This document shows, piece by piece, positions 9,887 to 18,598 of a stretch of 64,000 nucleotides of DNA; position 1 is the stretch's first letter, and each line of letters begins with the position of its first letter. The DNA comes from Acinetobacter pragensis (GTDB taxonomy: Bacteria; Pseudomonadota; Gammaproteobacteria; Pseudomonadales; Moraxellaceae): NCBI RefSeq assembly GCF_001605895.1, contig NZ_LUAW01000020.1, positions 124,826 to 188,825 of the forward strand, read 5' to 3'. The position numbers and the translations under genes are program-made. The notes under the pieces are model-generated. The model was not told the DNA's origin. It did not search any database and saw only the letters and a list, made by a program, of their open reading frames with translations.

Positions 9887-10936
9887 TTATGATGCAAACA
9901 GCGGGCTAAAGCCTTTCTTACGCAATAATTTACGGTACATGCTCGAGCTGCGGTCTGCTGGGAAATGCGCTTCAATGCTTAAATCCAATGGCAAGTATTC
10001 AGGTTTTTGTGATTCAGAGACTAAGCGGTCTTCTTCAAATATTTTGATGTTAAAGTCGTAAGCGTCTTCTACAGGTAACTCCATGTCATAATTACGGCAG
10101 ATGGGCGCAAACAAGCGTGTAGAACGAGCAGTCATGGGTGATGCAGCATTCATAATGACTTGTTTTGCATCGTTCGGAAAATGAATGGTCAGCGTTGCTG
10201 TAAATGGCAAATGAATCTCGAAATGGCGTAACCATTGGAAACCGTCTTTACCTCGTTGATCTAGACCAATCGGGTAACGTCCGACACTGCTCCAATAGTC
10301 AGCATTAAATCCTGTTTCAGTTTCTATGGTTTTATAATCGGGTACTTCTGCATTTTCAGGATCACCAAAGGTATCAGGGTGTACCCATGCAAAATGCGCA
10401 ACATCAATAAACCCTTCCACTTGACGCCCAGCGAAGCATTTAAAGTCGACTGTAGGGCAGACCAACTGCTGAAACTCTGCATCATCCCAATGCGGCATTA
10501 TTGGGATATTAGGCGCTGCATCAGGTTGGGCAGTCAGAGAACACCAAATCAGACCATAGCGCTCCACGGCAGCATAGGTTTTAAGGTTGAAGCGCGCTGA
10601 AATTTTATGCTCCGGGTGAGCAGGAATGCGGTTGCAGTGGCCCTTGCTGCCAAAGCGTAAACCGTGATAGCGGCAGACGATGCCTTGTCCGTCATTTTGA
10701 CCTAAGCTGAGCGGTACGCCGCGATGCGGGCAGGCATCTTGTGCGACAATCAGTTCCTCGCCCATTTTATAAATAACCAAAGGCATATCGAGTAACATCG
10801 TACCGTAGGGTTGCTCGTTAATATCACGGGCGAGTGCAATCGGATACCAATATTCTGCTAATAAATGCCAATCATGTTCATCAAAGCTCATGTGAACAGG
10901 CAGGTCAGGGTTATATGTCTTTATTTTGCTATTCAT
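9887..10936 (-). CDS. Rieske [2Fe-2S] aromatic-ring-hydroxylating oxygenase, VanA-like
   Basis: Predicted oxygenase subunit of a two-component Rieske system, 349 residues. The Rieske cluster ligands are visible as Cys69-Pro-His71 and Cys88-Arg-Tyr-His91. The mononuclear iron site is Asp178-x2-His181-x4-His186 in DVAHFAWVH. Length and organisation resemble vanillate O-demethylase (VanA) and phenylpropionate-type oxygenases. No reductase gene (VanB-like) is adjacent, so the electron donor must be encoded elsewhere. The gene is transcribed alone and faces the AAHS permease. The substrate is unknown; demethylation or hydroxylation of an aromatic acid is an inference. Confidence 0.85.
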   Translation of the reverse strand: MNSKIKTYNPDLPVHMSFDEHDWHLLAEYWYPIALARDINEQPYGTMLLDMPLVIYKMGEELIVAQDACPHRGVPLSLGQNDGQGIVCRYHGLRFGSKGHCNRIPAHPEHKISARFNLKTYAAVERYGLIWCSLTAQPDAAPNIPIMPHWDDAEFQQLVCPTVDFKCFAGRQVEGFIDVAHFAWVHPDTFGDPENAEVPDYKTIETETGFNADYWSSVGRYPIGLDQRGKDGFQWLRHFEIHLPFTATLTIHFPNDAKQVIMNAASPMTARSTRLFAPICRNYDMELPVEDAYDFNIKIFEEDRLVSESQKPEYLPLDLSIEAHFPADRSSSMYRKLLRKKGFSPLFAS

Positions 10937-11035
10937 ATCTTCATCAGCATGATTTCTTCATATGAATATAGGACAGCCCTGTGTATAGGGATATTTCAAT
11001 TTTTGGGATCAGCTGTTCTAAAAAGCGGAAACAAA

Positions 11036-11061
11036 AAAGCAGCCTGAGGTCAGACTGCTTT
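11036..11061 (-). terminator. terminator of the DUF1254 operon
   Basis: Inverted repeat AAAGCAG/CTGCTTT with an inner CTGA/TCAG pairing. On the minus strand a T6 run follows, 14 bases past the stop at 11075. Confidence 0.85.
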
Positions 11062-11074
11062 AATGAAAGAGGGC

Positions 11075-12481
11075 TTATTTCACTTTGACAATTTTAGGTT
11101 CTTTCCACGTACCGTCTAAAGCAGCCTGTTCTGGCCAATACAAACGCATCAGCGCGAGGAATGGACCTGCAGGCGCTGGAAGCCAATTTGATTTCAGATT
11201 TGCTGCAGGCGCTTTGTTTTGAATATAAAGCGTAACTGAACCGTCCTTATTCTTTTTCAGCTGATCGGTCATGGTCGAGTTAATCAGATAGCGGTTCAGC
11301 TCATTCTCGTAGAGTAAACTTTCTGGCAGTTTGTACATGGTAAGTGACCAGAAAGATTTAGCTGGTGGCAATTGGCCTGCTGGAAAAGTCAATTGATAGC
11401 TGTTTTTGCCATCTAAAGGTTTGCCTTCAGCATCAACAAAATACGAAGGGTAAAGCGCTTCTTCTTTCGTGTTGCCATAGATGCCGAATACAGCCCCCAT
11501 CATGCGGTCTAGATAACGCCCATCAATAAATTCGCGTGTTCCGAAGCCGTCTGCAGAAGAAATTTTGCCCGTGTCTAAGAAATTGGTTTTTCGATACTGC
11601 AAATCCGCCCACGCTTGCTGAATACCTTTAGGGATGGCCGCTTGAACAACAGGATCCAGTTTGCTGTATTCAAACTTTTTGCCCGGTACGATGCCAATCT
11701 GCTCAAACTCTTTCAGCATGGCTTTTTCTGAAGGGTGTACATGTGTGTACTGCAAAGCAAAATTCAGCTCATTAAAGAATTCTGGCGATTTTTTTTGCTC
11801 TTCTAGCGTCAATGGCTTAATAAAGTTGATTGCAGGCGCGGCTTTTGGCGCTTTTGTACCAAGATATTCAGATAGGGTACTGATTTTATATTTGCTTTGA
11901 ATTTGCTTAACCTGTTCTAGGTCTTTATCAGAAAAAAGCTGGGTGCGGTAAACCAAGAAGGCTAAATCTGTTTCTGAGCGAATGACATCTTTAATGCCGG
12001 CCGGTTTGGCGCCTTTCCAGTTCGGGCCAACCAGCAAGAATTTTCCTGCACCGTTACCAGTAGCGCGGCTGCCCACGTAGGCGAAGTTATGCGTATACAT
12101 ATCTACAAATTGAATAGAGTAATAGCGTTTTTTATCAATCTCAGGAACACTCAGCACCAGCGGCTCAGTCCGCAGATCTGCACCGACAAAAGTGTAAGGC
12201 GTATCTGAATTCGGGGTTTGAATCGCTGTATCTTTCGGTGTGTAAACTCGCGCAATATTATGCGGTTCATTCCACGCGCCTTTATATTCAGGGCTATTTT
12301 TATCCACAAAATAAGAATACTGAACACGATAATTGTCTACAATCGGATAGCCATAGATATAGGCTTTTTTTACTAATTCTTCTGCTTGTGCGGATGTTAA
12401 TTTAGCAAAAACAGGCTGGCTCATGCTGAGTCCTAGACCGACTAACGCACTAAACAGAATTTTATTCTTGGAAATGGTCAT
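11075..12481 (-). CDS. exported DUF1254/DUF1214 protein, long form
   Basis: About 468 residues. The signal peptide ends near SQPVFA. An N-terminal DUF1254 region (AYIYGYPIVDNYRVQY, TPNSDTPYTFVGADLR) is followed by a C-terminal DUF1214 region (FWSLTMYKLPESLLYENELN, RYLINSTM). ATG 12481 was chosen over 12496 because GAGGAT lies 8 bases before it and it gives a normal signal peptide. It is the last gene of the four-gene operon, 43 bases after the shorter DUF1254 paralogue. The biochemical role of the family is unknown. A periplasmic location is inferred. Confidence 0.82.
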   Translation of the reverse strand: MTISKNKILFSALVGLGLSMSQPVFAKLTSAQAEELVKKAYIYGYPIVDNYRVQYSYFVDKNSPEYKGAWNEPHNIARVYTPKDTAIQTPNSDTPYTFVGADLRTEPLVLSVPEIDKKRYYSIQFVDMYTHNFAYVGSRATGNGAGKFLLVGPNWKGAKPAGIKDVIRSETDLAFLVYRTQLFSDKDLEQVKQIQSKYKISTLSEYLGTKAPKAAPAINFIKPLTLEEQKKSPEFFNELNFALQYTHVHPSEKAMLKEFEQIGIVPGKKFEYSKLDPVVQAAIPKGIQQAWADLQYRKTNFLDTGKISSADGFGTREFIDGRYLDRMMGAVFGIYGNTKEEALYPSYFVDAEGKPLDGKNSYQLTFPAGQLPPAKSFWSLTMYKLPESLLYENELNRYLINSTMTDQLKKNKDGSVTLYIQNKAPAANLKSNWLPAPAGPFLALMRLYWPEQAALDGTWKEPKIVKVK

Positions 12482-12539
12482 GCTGTTTATCCTCATTAAA
12501 AAAAGAAAAGGGATGCTATTTCAGCCTCCCTATATTTAA

Positions 12540-13559
12540 TTATTTAGCTTGAGCAACAGGGAATTTCCAAGTGCCTTTCAAAATGGATTCTTGCGGTTGA
12601 TATAGGCGAACCATATAGTTCCAGCCAGCGCTAATTGGCAAACAGTTCACTGTGGTTTTTGTACAGCCGCCGAACTGTATTTGATAGCTGCCGTCTTTTG
12701 CTGGTTTTGCAGTGATATTGTTCAGTGTGTAGCTTTCGAGATCATTTTTTTGGAAGAAGCCTTCTTTGTTGTATACGCTGATTGACCAGAAGCCATTCAC
12801 TGGAACGTCTTTCGGTACAGTCATGGTATAAACAGTTTTTCCGTCATTTTTAGTTGGATAGACGTTGAGATAAGTCGCATCGCGCTGCGGGTTGCCGCCC
12901 CAGCCGGATGCCGCACCAATAAGGTGGCGTACCGGTTTGATTTCTTCTTTTTTACCAAACATATCGTTGGTATCCGGCAGACCGTTATTCAGCTTCAGTA
13001 AAGCATCACGGGTTTCTTTCTGGCTGGCTTGATCCCATTCAGGCATTTCAAGCTTGCCCGGGCCGCCTGGCTGCGACACTTTAATTTGATCCTGCAGCTT
13101 TTGCGCTTCTTTTAAGTCTTTGGGACTGTTCGGATCTACAAATGTACGGATTGCAAGCGCAACATAGCGCGTACCGACATTCTGCTCAGTCAGCGTATAG
13201 CTGCCCGGTTTGTAGTTTACCATAGGCGTGTAGTGGTCTTGGTTGATCACCTGCATTGACATAAAGCGTTTGCCGGCCTGAGGCAATGTAACTGTGACCG
13301 GGCCGGCTTTCAGGTCAAATACACCTGAAGAATAAAGTGTGTCACGGTTAAGCCGAATCACTTTTTGACCGTCAATAGGCGAAGGAAGGCGAGTATGATT
13401 GAGGCCGCCAAAACCGCCTTCTTGAGATGCAAAAGATTTGAAGTACAGGTCTGACTCAGCGCGTACAAAGTTGTCTGTATTGACCTTTGTTGGAGCTGCA
13501 TGAAGCTGCATAGAAGCGGTAACTAAAGCTGCGAGTATTAATTTTTTAGAATGGTCCAT
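12540..13559 (-). CDS. exported DUF1254/DUF1214 protein, short form
   Basis: 339 residues with the signal peptide MDHSKKLILAALVTASMQLHA. DUF1254-like segments (VRAESDLYFKSF, RLNRDTLYSSGVFDL) precede a DUF1214-like end (VNGFWSISVYNKEGFF, GTWKFPVAQ). It is clearly a distant paralogue of the downstream 468-residue protein but lacks much of the middle. The pair may work as a heteromer, or act in sequence on one substrate; this is inference only. The C-terminal third has a Cys pair (GGCTKTTVNCLP), perhaps a disulfide in the periplasm. Confidence 0.8.
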   Translation of the reverse strand: MDHSKKLILAALVTASMQLHAAPTKVNTDNFVRAESDLYFKSFASQEGGFGGLNHTRLPSPIDGQKVIRLNRDTLYSSGVFDLKAGPVTVTLPQAGKRFMSMQVINQDHYTPMVNYKPGSYTLTEQNVGTRYVALAIRTFVDPNSPKDLKEAQKLQDQIKVSQPGGPGKLEMPEWDQASQKETRDALLKLNNGLPDTNDMFGKKEEIKPVRHLIGAASGWGGNPQRDATYLNVYPTKNDGKTVYTMTVPKDVPVNGFWSISVYNKEGFFQKNDLESYTLNNITAKPAKDGSYQIQFGGCTKTTVNCLPISAGWNYMVRLYQPQESILKGTWKFPVAQAK

Positions 13560-13603
13560 ATTAAATTTTCTCTAATGTGTTTATTGGTCAAAACGGGTTA
13601 ACA

Positions 13604-14416
13604 TTATTTTGGAAAAATGAATGATGCGATCAGGCGTACACCGAAATCTTTAGCGCTGGAGTCGGTGTCATGCGCCCAATAGCGGACACCGCCGCCGACA
13701 CTAATTAATTGCTTGTCTACTTTGACAATTTTTGTTGCTGTTAAATTGATGGGAATGGTGTAGTCATCTGTATTCCAGTCATAAGTACTTTCAGTATTTA
13801 AGGAATAAGTCACACTGGTCGGTGTTGTATAGTTCAAGAAAGGCTGTAAAAACGTATTGTTTATGCCTTCATCGCCGTCTTTCTTTTTTACCGCCCAAAT
13901 ATGATTGGCAAGCGCTCCATAAGTCCAGCCATGGCTTTGTTTTGCAATGACAGCGGTAGGGCCTAAGCCATATTGGTCAGGGCCTAATGTTTTTTCAGAT
14001 GCAGTCGGCAAGTAAATTACAGGGCCGAAGCCGATAATTAAGCCATCCGGACTTTTCGGGGTAGGGGTGAAAAAGAAGCTCTGGGTGATATCGCCTACAC
14101 CCCAGTCTGTATCTTTATCAATTCCTTCATATTGCTGAACAATCACAGGCAGGACAGTTCGTGAGATGAGATTCCAGTTGTCATTCAGCTTAATCGGAAT
14201 GACCGGCTGAATATTGAGCTGATAGCGTTCGATATTTTCAGCCGCGCCAATGTTGTCATCATAGTTCAGCTGAAAAGGCAAATTGATCACATCTGCAACG
14301 GGGTTAGAGAGCTTTTTTGCCAGTTCCGCCGCATCGTCGGCCATTGCAGAAAAGCTGAGTAAGAAGCCGTTGGAAAGCATCCATATTTTAAACAGATGAG
14401 CAGGTATTTTATTCAT
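13604..14416 (-). CDS. outer-membrane channel-like protein (neuromedin U-like annotation group)
   Basis: About 270 residues. A signal peptide ends at SFSAMA, then a region typical of bacterial proteins that databases call neuromedin U or transporter (NPVADVINLPFQLNYDDNIG), then alternating beta strands to a C-terminal SFIFPK. It is predicted to be an outer-membrane beta barrel of unknown substrate; the neuromedin name has no functional meaning here. ATG 14416 was chosen (AGGAAA 9 bases upstream) over 14446. It is the second gene of the operon, 46 bases after the first. Confidence 0.75.
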   Translation of the reverse strand: MNKIPAHLFKIWMLSNGFLLSFSAMADDAAELAKKLSNPVADVINLPFQLNYDDNIGAAENIERYQLNIQPVIPIKLNDNWNLISRTVLPVIVQQYEGIDKDTDWGVGDITQSFFFTPTPKSPDGLIIGFGPVIYLPTASEKTLGPDQYGLGPTAVIAKQSHGWTYGALANHIWAVKKKDGDEGINNTFLQPFLNYTTPTSVTYSLNTESTYDWNTDDYTIPINLTATKIVKVDKQLISVGGGVRYWAHDTDSSAKDFGVRLIASFIFPK

Positions 14417-14462
14417 AATGTAATTTCCTATTTTTGTTTTTAGCATGCTTTATGGGGCATGC

Positions 14463-15401
14463 TTAATATTGGTAATTTATTGCAAATTGATATGCCTCAC
14501 CTTCAGGACGGTTTTTGACATCAAATTCGTAAATGCCGCGGAAAGAAGCTGAAATGCCTGCCGTTTTACTGAGTTTTTTGTCATAAGTTAATATGGGGCC
14601 AGCACCTAAAGCTTTGCCGCGGAAACCATCTAAACGCTCTGCCAGCTTCCCTTTATCGTCAGTGGTTTGTTCAATCCATCCAAAAACGGCGCCAACGCCT
14701 AAGCCATCGCCGCCCAGCTCTCCAAAGCGTTTTAAGCCTAAAACGTCTAAACGGAAGATGTCGCCATTGGTATAGTCTGTTGCATCATTTTTGGTATAAA
14801 ACTCATAGGCCAAATTGGTGGTGATTTCGGCATTCATTCGCGGCAGGATGGTAGTAAAAGCAAGATTTGGGACAAAAGTCCAAGTGTTTTGACCTGCGTT
14901 GCTGAGCTGATCGGCATCATAGCTGCCCGTTGGCGCATAGACTGCAACATTAAAAAGCGCATGCATGATGGGGTTAAGATGATAATTGACCATCAGCGGT
15001 GAAAACATCACATCGCCAATTTTTGTAGAACTTTGCTCTGTTTCAAAATTATTTAAATATGCGCCTACTTTGGTGTATTGCACAGGAACGCCTACAGCTG
15101 TTGCTAAGCTCCATTTTTCATTGGTTTTCCAAACAAAAATACTATTCAGAAAGTTATACGAAACGTCATAATTCAGGCCGCCGGTAAGTTCTCCTGCAAT
15201 TGGAACTGTACGTGAACGTTCAAAATTGCCGTCATAATAAATACTGGAAAGTGTTAGCACACCGCCTTCTTCAACGGGCAATAAACCATTTAGCGGCTGT
15301 ACCTGCATCCCGGTGATTGGGCGGCCAATTCCGCCTTCTGTAGCAAAAGCAGTTGTAGTTAAAGAACCGATTAAAATTGTCCATATTGCTTTTTTTAACA
15401 T
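14463..15401 (-). CDS. SphA/phenol MetA-pathway outer-membrane protein
   Basis: 312 residues with the signal peptide MLKKAIWTILIGSLTTTAFA. The body matches the Phenol_MetA_deg (PF13557) barrel group, whose members are encoded in aromatic and hydrocarbon catabolic clusters and include Pseudomonas SphA. The barrel ends in aromatic YQFAINYQY. It is the first gene of the operon that runs to 11075, with AAGGGC as ribosome-binding site. Uptake of a hydrophobic compound across the outer membrane is a reasonable inference, but no substrate is shown. Confidence 0.78.
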   Translation of the reverse strand: MLKKAIWTILIGSLTTTAFATEGGIGRPITGMQVQPLNGLLPVEEGGVLTLSSIYYDGNFERSRTVPIAGELTGGLNYDVSYNFLNSIFVWKTNEKWSLATAVGVPVQYTKVGAYLNNFETEQSSTKIGDVMFSPLMVNYHLNPIMHALFNVAVYAPTGSYDADQLSNAGQNTWTFVPNLAFTTILPRMNAEITTNLAYEFYTKNDATDYTNGDIFRLDVLGLKRFGELGGDGLGVGAVFGWIEQTTDDKGKLAERLDGFRGKALGAGPILTYDKKLSKTAGISASFRGIYEFDVKNRPEGEAYQFAINYQY

Positions 15402-15961
15402 ATGAAAGCCCTTGTTATTGATGTTTATATATTTGTATTGAAAAGATGCAAATCGTTTTTAAAGGGTAATTAATTGTTTATACATAGGAAGATATTTATG
15501 TTCAATATCCTGAAATATCATTGTTACCAAAAATAACGATTAATAATTACTCATATATTCCTGTTTATGAGATATGTATCATGATTATTTTATGTTCGAT
15601 TGGCATGTTGTTTTGGGGCTAAATAAAAAAGTAAATAAAACCAGTTCTGGAACTTAGTAAGCTTAATTGGCTGTAAAAGGGTGAACACAAGAATATCTGA
15701 GAATCTAAGGTGTCCATCTTGATATCCGTTTGGCTGATTTATCCTCAAATTGAATGATGTCATTTAGCTGTGAGTTTTTAATTCCTGTAATAAAAAAGGC
15801 CTGCTGCCGTTTAAAAATAGACATGGAAGCCATAAAGTTTGTGACATAAACATGAATTATTACAATTCCGCTGTTTAAACAGGTACGGACACTTTAATAT
15901 AAAAATGTTGTTACATATTGAAATATAACAAAATTAAATTAAATCAAGGTTGCTTTCATAA
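15402..15961. other. long intergenic region upstream of pstS and the DUF1254 operon
   Basis: About 560 A/T-rich bases between the divergent sphA-like gene and the Pho boxes. No credible ORF, RNA gene or terminator was found. It must hold the promoter of the DUF1254 operon, but no clear -35/-10 pair stands out. Confidence 0.5.
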
Positions 15962-16001
15962 TTATCATAAAAGCGTCATAAAGCTGTAACTTCACTGTCA
16001 T
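15962..16001 (+). promoter_or_regulatory. tandem Pho boxes (PhoB sites) of pstS
   Basis: Four 7-mers at exact 11-bp intervals: TTATCAT (15962), GCGTCAT (15973), CTGTAAC (15984) and CTGTCAT (15995). PhoB boxes are two CTGTCAT-like 7-mers with a 4-bp spacer, so this is a double box. A -10-like TATTCT at 16001-16006 sits 10 bases after the 15973-15990 box, as expected for PhoB-dependent promoters that lack a normal -35. Confidence 0.88.
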
Positions 16002-16092
16002 ATTCTAAAATCAAAATGCAGTTATCGAAATAAGTACAAAACTTAATAAAAAGTGGCGTACTCCTAAACTGCATCAAATAAGAGAGATGAGA

Positions 16093-17118
16093 ATGCGCTT
16101 TAATAACATCGCAATTGCATTGGCACTGACTGGGGCGGCTGCAGCAACAACTGCAAATGCAGCACGTGACACGATCCAAATCGCTGGTTCTTCTACAGTT
16201 TTACCTTATGCAAGTATTGTTGCTGAAGAATTCGGCAATACCTTCCCGCAATTTAAAGCGCCAGTTGTCGGTTCTGGCGGTACGTCAGGCGGCTTGAAGC
16301 AGTTCTGTAACGGTGTAGGCGACAATACTATTGATATCGCGAACGCATCCCGCAAAATTAAAGATACAGAATTAGCCGCGTGTAAAAAAGCAGGCGTTAA
16401 TCAAGTTTTAGAAATTAAAATCGGTTATGACGGCATCGTATTTGCTTCTAACTCTCATAAAGCGGCATTTAAATTGCGTCCTCAGCATGTATTTGCTGCA
16501 TTGGCAGCAGAGCTTCCATCAAATGGTAAAATGGTTGCAAACCCTTATACTCGCTGGAATCAAATTGACAAGTCATTGCCAAATGAGCCGATTACTTTAG
16601 TTATCCCTGCTTCTAACCACGGTACACGTGAAGTGTTCCAAGAAAAAATGGTTGATGCTGGCTGTGAAACGTATGAAGCTTTCGCAAAATTAGATAAAGA
16701 TGCGCAGAAGAAAGCATGTTCAACTTTCCGTAAAGATGGCCGTGTCATTGAAATTTCTGGCGACTATACAGAAACACTGGCTCGCTTAAAAACATCTCCA
16801 AGCGCGGTAGGTGTGTTTGGTCTAGGCTTCTATGATCAAAACCGTGACAAATTGCGTGTAGCGACTGTTAACAACGTAGCGCCATCTGAAAAAACAATTT
16901 TGAATGGTTCTTACCCGGTTTCTCGCCCATTGTTCTTCTATGTTAAAGGTGAACATTTGAAATCAATCAAAGGCTTGCCGCAGTACACAGAATTTTTCAT
17001 CAGCAAGAAAGTTTCTGGTAAAGGTTCTAAATTGGAAAAAGCGGGTCTGATTTCAATGTCAGATAAAGAGCGTGCAAAAGTTCTAGCAGACTTTAAAGCA
17101 GGCAAAGCGGTTAAATAA
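16093..17118 (+). CDS. pstS: phosphate ABC transporter substrate-binding protein
   Basis: Periplasmic phosphate-binding protein. The signal peptide MRFNNIAIALALTGAAAATT ends near ANA, followed by the PstS core: IAGSSTVLPYA, GSGGTSGGLKQFC and NHGTREVFQEK, which form the phosphate-binding loops. An in-frame ATG at 16087 is possible; 16093 has the better spacing from GAGAG. PhoB boxes lie upstream and a hairpin separates the gene from pstC, so PstS is probably made in excess over the membrane subunits. The mature protein is of the longer, Pseudomonas-like PstS type. Confidence 0.94.
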   Translation: MRFNNIAIALALTGAAAATTANAARDTIQIAGSSTVLPYASIVAEEFGNTFPQFKAPVVGSGGTSGGLKQFCNGVGDNTIDIANASRKIKDTELAACKKAGVNQVLEIKIGYDGIVFASNSHKAAFKLRPQHVFAALAAELPSNGKMVANPYTRWNQIDKSLPNEPITLVIPASNHGTREVFQEKMVDAGCETYEAFAKLDKDAQKKACSTFRKDGRVIEISGDYTETLARLKTSPSAVGVFGLGFYDQNRDKLRVATVNNVAPSEKTILNGSYPVSRPLFFYVKGEHLKSIKGLPQYTEFFISKKVSGKGSKLEKAGLISMSDKERAKVLADFKAGKAVK

Positions 17119-17132
17119 GATGGGTAAAAGAG

Positions 17133-17165
17133 CTGATGGCAGGATGATCCTGCCATCAGTTTTTT
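17133..17165 (+). terminator. pstS-pstC intercistronic hairpin
   Basis: A 12-bp perfect stem (CTGATGGCAGGA and its complement) with a TGA loop and a T6 run, 15 bases after pstS. It probably causes partial termination, lowering pstCAB relative to pstS. Confidence 0.85.
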
Positions 17166-17218
17166 GCAAAGAATATGTTTTTTCAAAGAATGAAAATTGA
17201 AAAAACGGTGGAGAATAC

Positions 17219-18598
17219 ATGAATCTGCTGCTTATAGGCGTGCTGCTTGCAATAATTGCTATCGCTTATCAAATAGGCTTAACCAAAAGCCGGAATATGG
17301 CAGGCAAGGGAAATAACTCTGCAATGCTGCATTCGCGCCCAGGATATTACGGCGCTTTAGTTGCGCTTTGGTGCGGTATCCCTGCTTTTTTAATTTTGAT
17401 TGTTTGGAATATTGTCGAGCCGAGTATTTTAAAGCATGTGGTGCTGGACAATGTGCCGGCACAAATTAAAGCGACGATGGATCCGGCCAGCATCAGTGTC
17501 CTGATTGATCGGGTGCAGGCGATTGCTTCTGGCTTTGGTGTCAGTGACCAGCCTGCTGCGTATGAAGTTGCGGCTGCGCAGCAGCTGGCGAAGTTTGAAA
17601 ATATTGCTTCTTTCGCCAAATTGGCAGTCGTGATTTGCGCGGCTTTAATTGGCCTAGTTTGGGCAAAACGCCGTGTCGAAAAACAATACCGCGCGCGGAA
17701 CCAAGTAGAAAAAGTCATTAATGTCGCACTGGCGCTATGTTCAGGCGTCGCAATTTTAACAACGATTGGCATTGTGATGTCAATGTTCAGTGAAGCGATG
17801 CGCTTCTTTAGTTTTGTCAGCCCATTGGATTTCTTTTTTGGTACAGAATGGAACCCGGGGTTCAGTACATCAGGCAATGCAGAAGGCAGCTATGGCCTGC
17901 TTCCTTTACTCTGGGGCACGTTGATGGTCAGCGGTATTGCGCTTTTGGTAGCCGTGCCGATTGGTCTGATGATTGCAATTTATTTGGCTGAATATGCATC
18001 TTCCAGCTTCCGTTCATGGGCTAAACCTGCAATTGAAATTCTAGCGGGTATTCCAACCATCGTTTACGGTGTATTCGCCTTAATGATTATAGGGCCATTC
18101 ATCAAGCAGATGGGGGCGTATATTGGCTTGGAAATCAATGCGACGAGTGCGCTAACAGCCGGTTTTGTTATGGGCATCATGATTATTCCATTTGTATCGT
18201 CCTTATCTGACGACATTATTACGCAGGTGCCTCGGTCACTGCGTGACGGTTCATTGGGTTTGGGCGCGACTAAATCAGAAACAATCCGTCAAGTTGTTGT
18301 ACCCGCGGCGCTTCCCGGGATTATCGGCGCATTTTTGTTGGCTGCTTCGCGCGCAATTGGAGAAACCATGATTGTGGTTCTGGCCGCCGGCAACAGCCCT
18401 TTATTGCATATCAACCCGCTGGAAGCGATTTCGACAGTCACAATTACGATTGTGAACCAGCTGACAGGGGATACTGACTTTGCCAGCCCGCAGGCTCTGG
18501 TGGCATTCGCACTTGGTTTGACGCTATTTGTGATTACCTTAGGTTTAAATATTGTGGCGCTGTACATCGTGCGCAAATACCGTGAGCAATACGACTAA
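17219..18598 (+). CDS. pstC: phosphate ABC transporter permease PstC
   Basis: 459-residue inner-membrane permease. The C-terminal MetI-like domain (about residues 225-450) contains the cytoplasmic EAA-type loop (RSLRDGSLGLGATKSETIRQ) that contacts PstB. Unlike E. coli PstC (319 residues), the first 200 residues add N-terminal membrane segments and a soluble loop, a pattern also known from Pseudomonas. The ribosome-binding site is GGTGGAG. The stop overlaps the pstA start as TAATG, so the two are translationally coupled. Confidence 0.93.
   Translation: MNLLLIGVLLAIIAIAYQIGLTKSRNMAGKGNNSAMLHSRPGYYGALVALWCGIPAFLILIVWNIVEPSILKHVVLDNVPAQIKATMDPASISVLIDRVQAIASGFGVSDQPAAYEVAAAQQLAKFENIASFAKLAVVICAALIGLVWAKRRVEKQYRARNQVEKVINVALALCSGVAILTTIGIVMSMFSEAMRFFSFVSPLDFFFGTEWNPGFSTSGNAEGSYGLLPLLWGTLMVSGIALLVAVPIGLMIAIYLAEYASSSFRSWAKPAIEILAGIPTIVYGVFALMIIGPFIKQMGAYIGLEINATSALTAGFVMGIMIIPFVSSLSDDIITQVPRSLRDGSLGLGATKSETIRQVVVPAALPGIIGAFLLAASRAIGETMIVVLAAGNSPLLHINPLEAISTVTITIVNQLTGDTDFASPQALVAFALGLTLFVITLGLNIVALYIVRKYREQYD

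Noticed and set aside
17347..17877. 176-codon minus-strand ORF inside pstC
   Set aside because: It is antisense to a conserved permease and has a composition expected of a shadow frame; the same holds for the other antisense ORFs in pst, ddc, efp and cstA.
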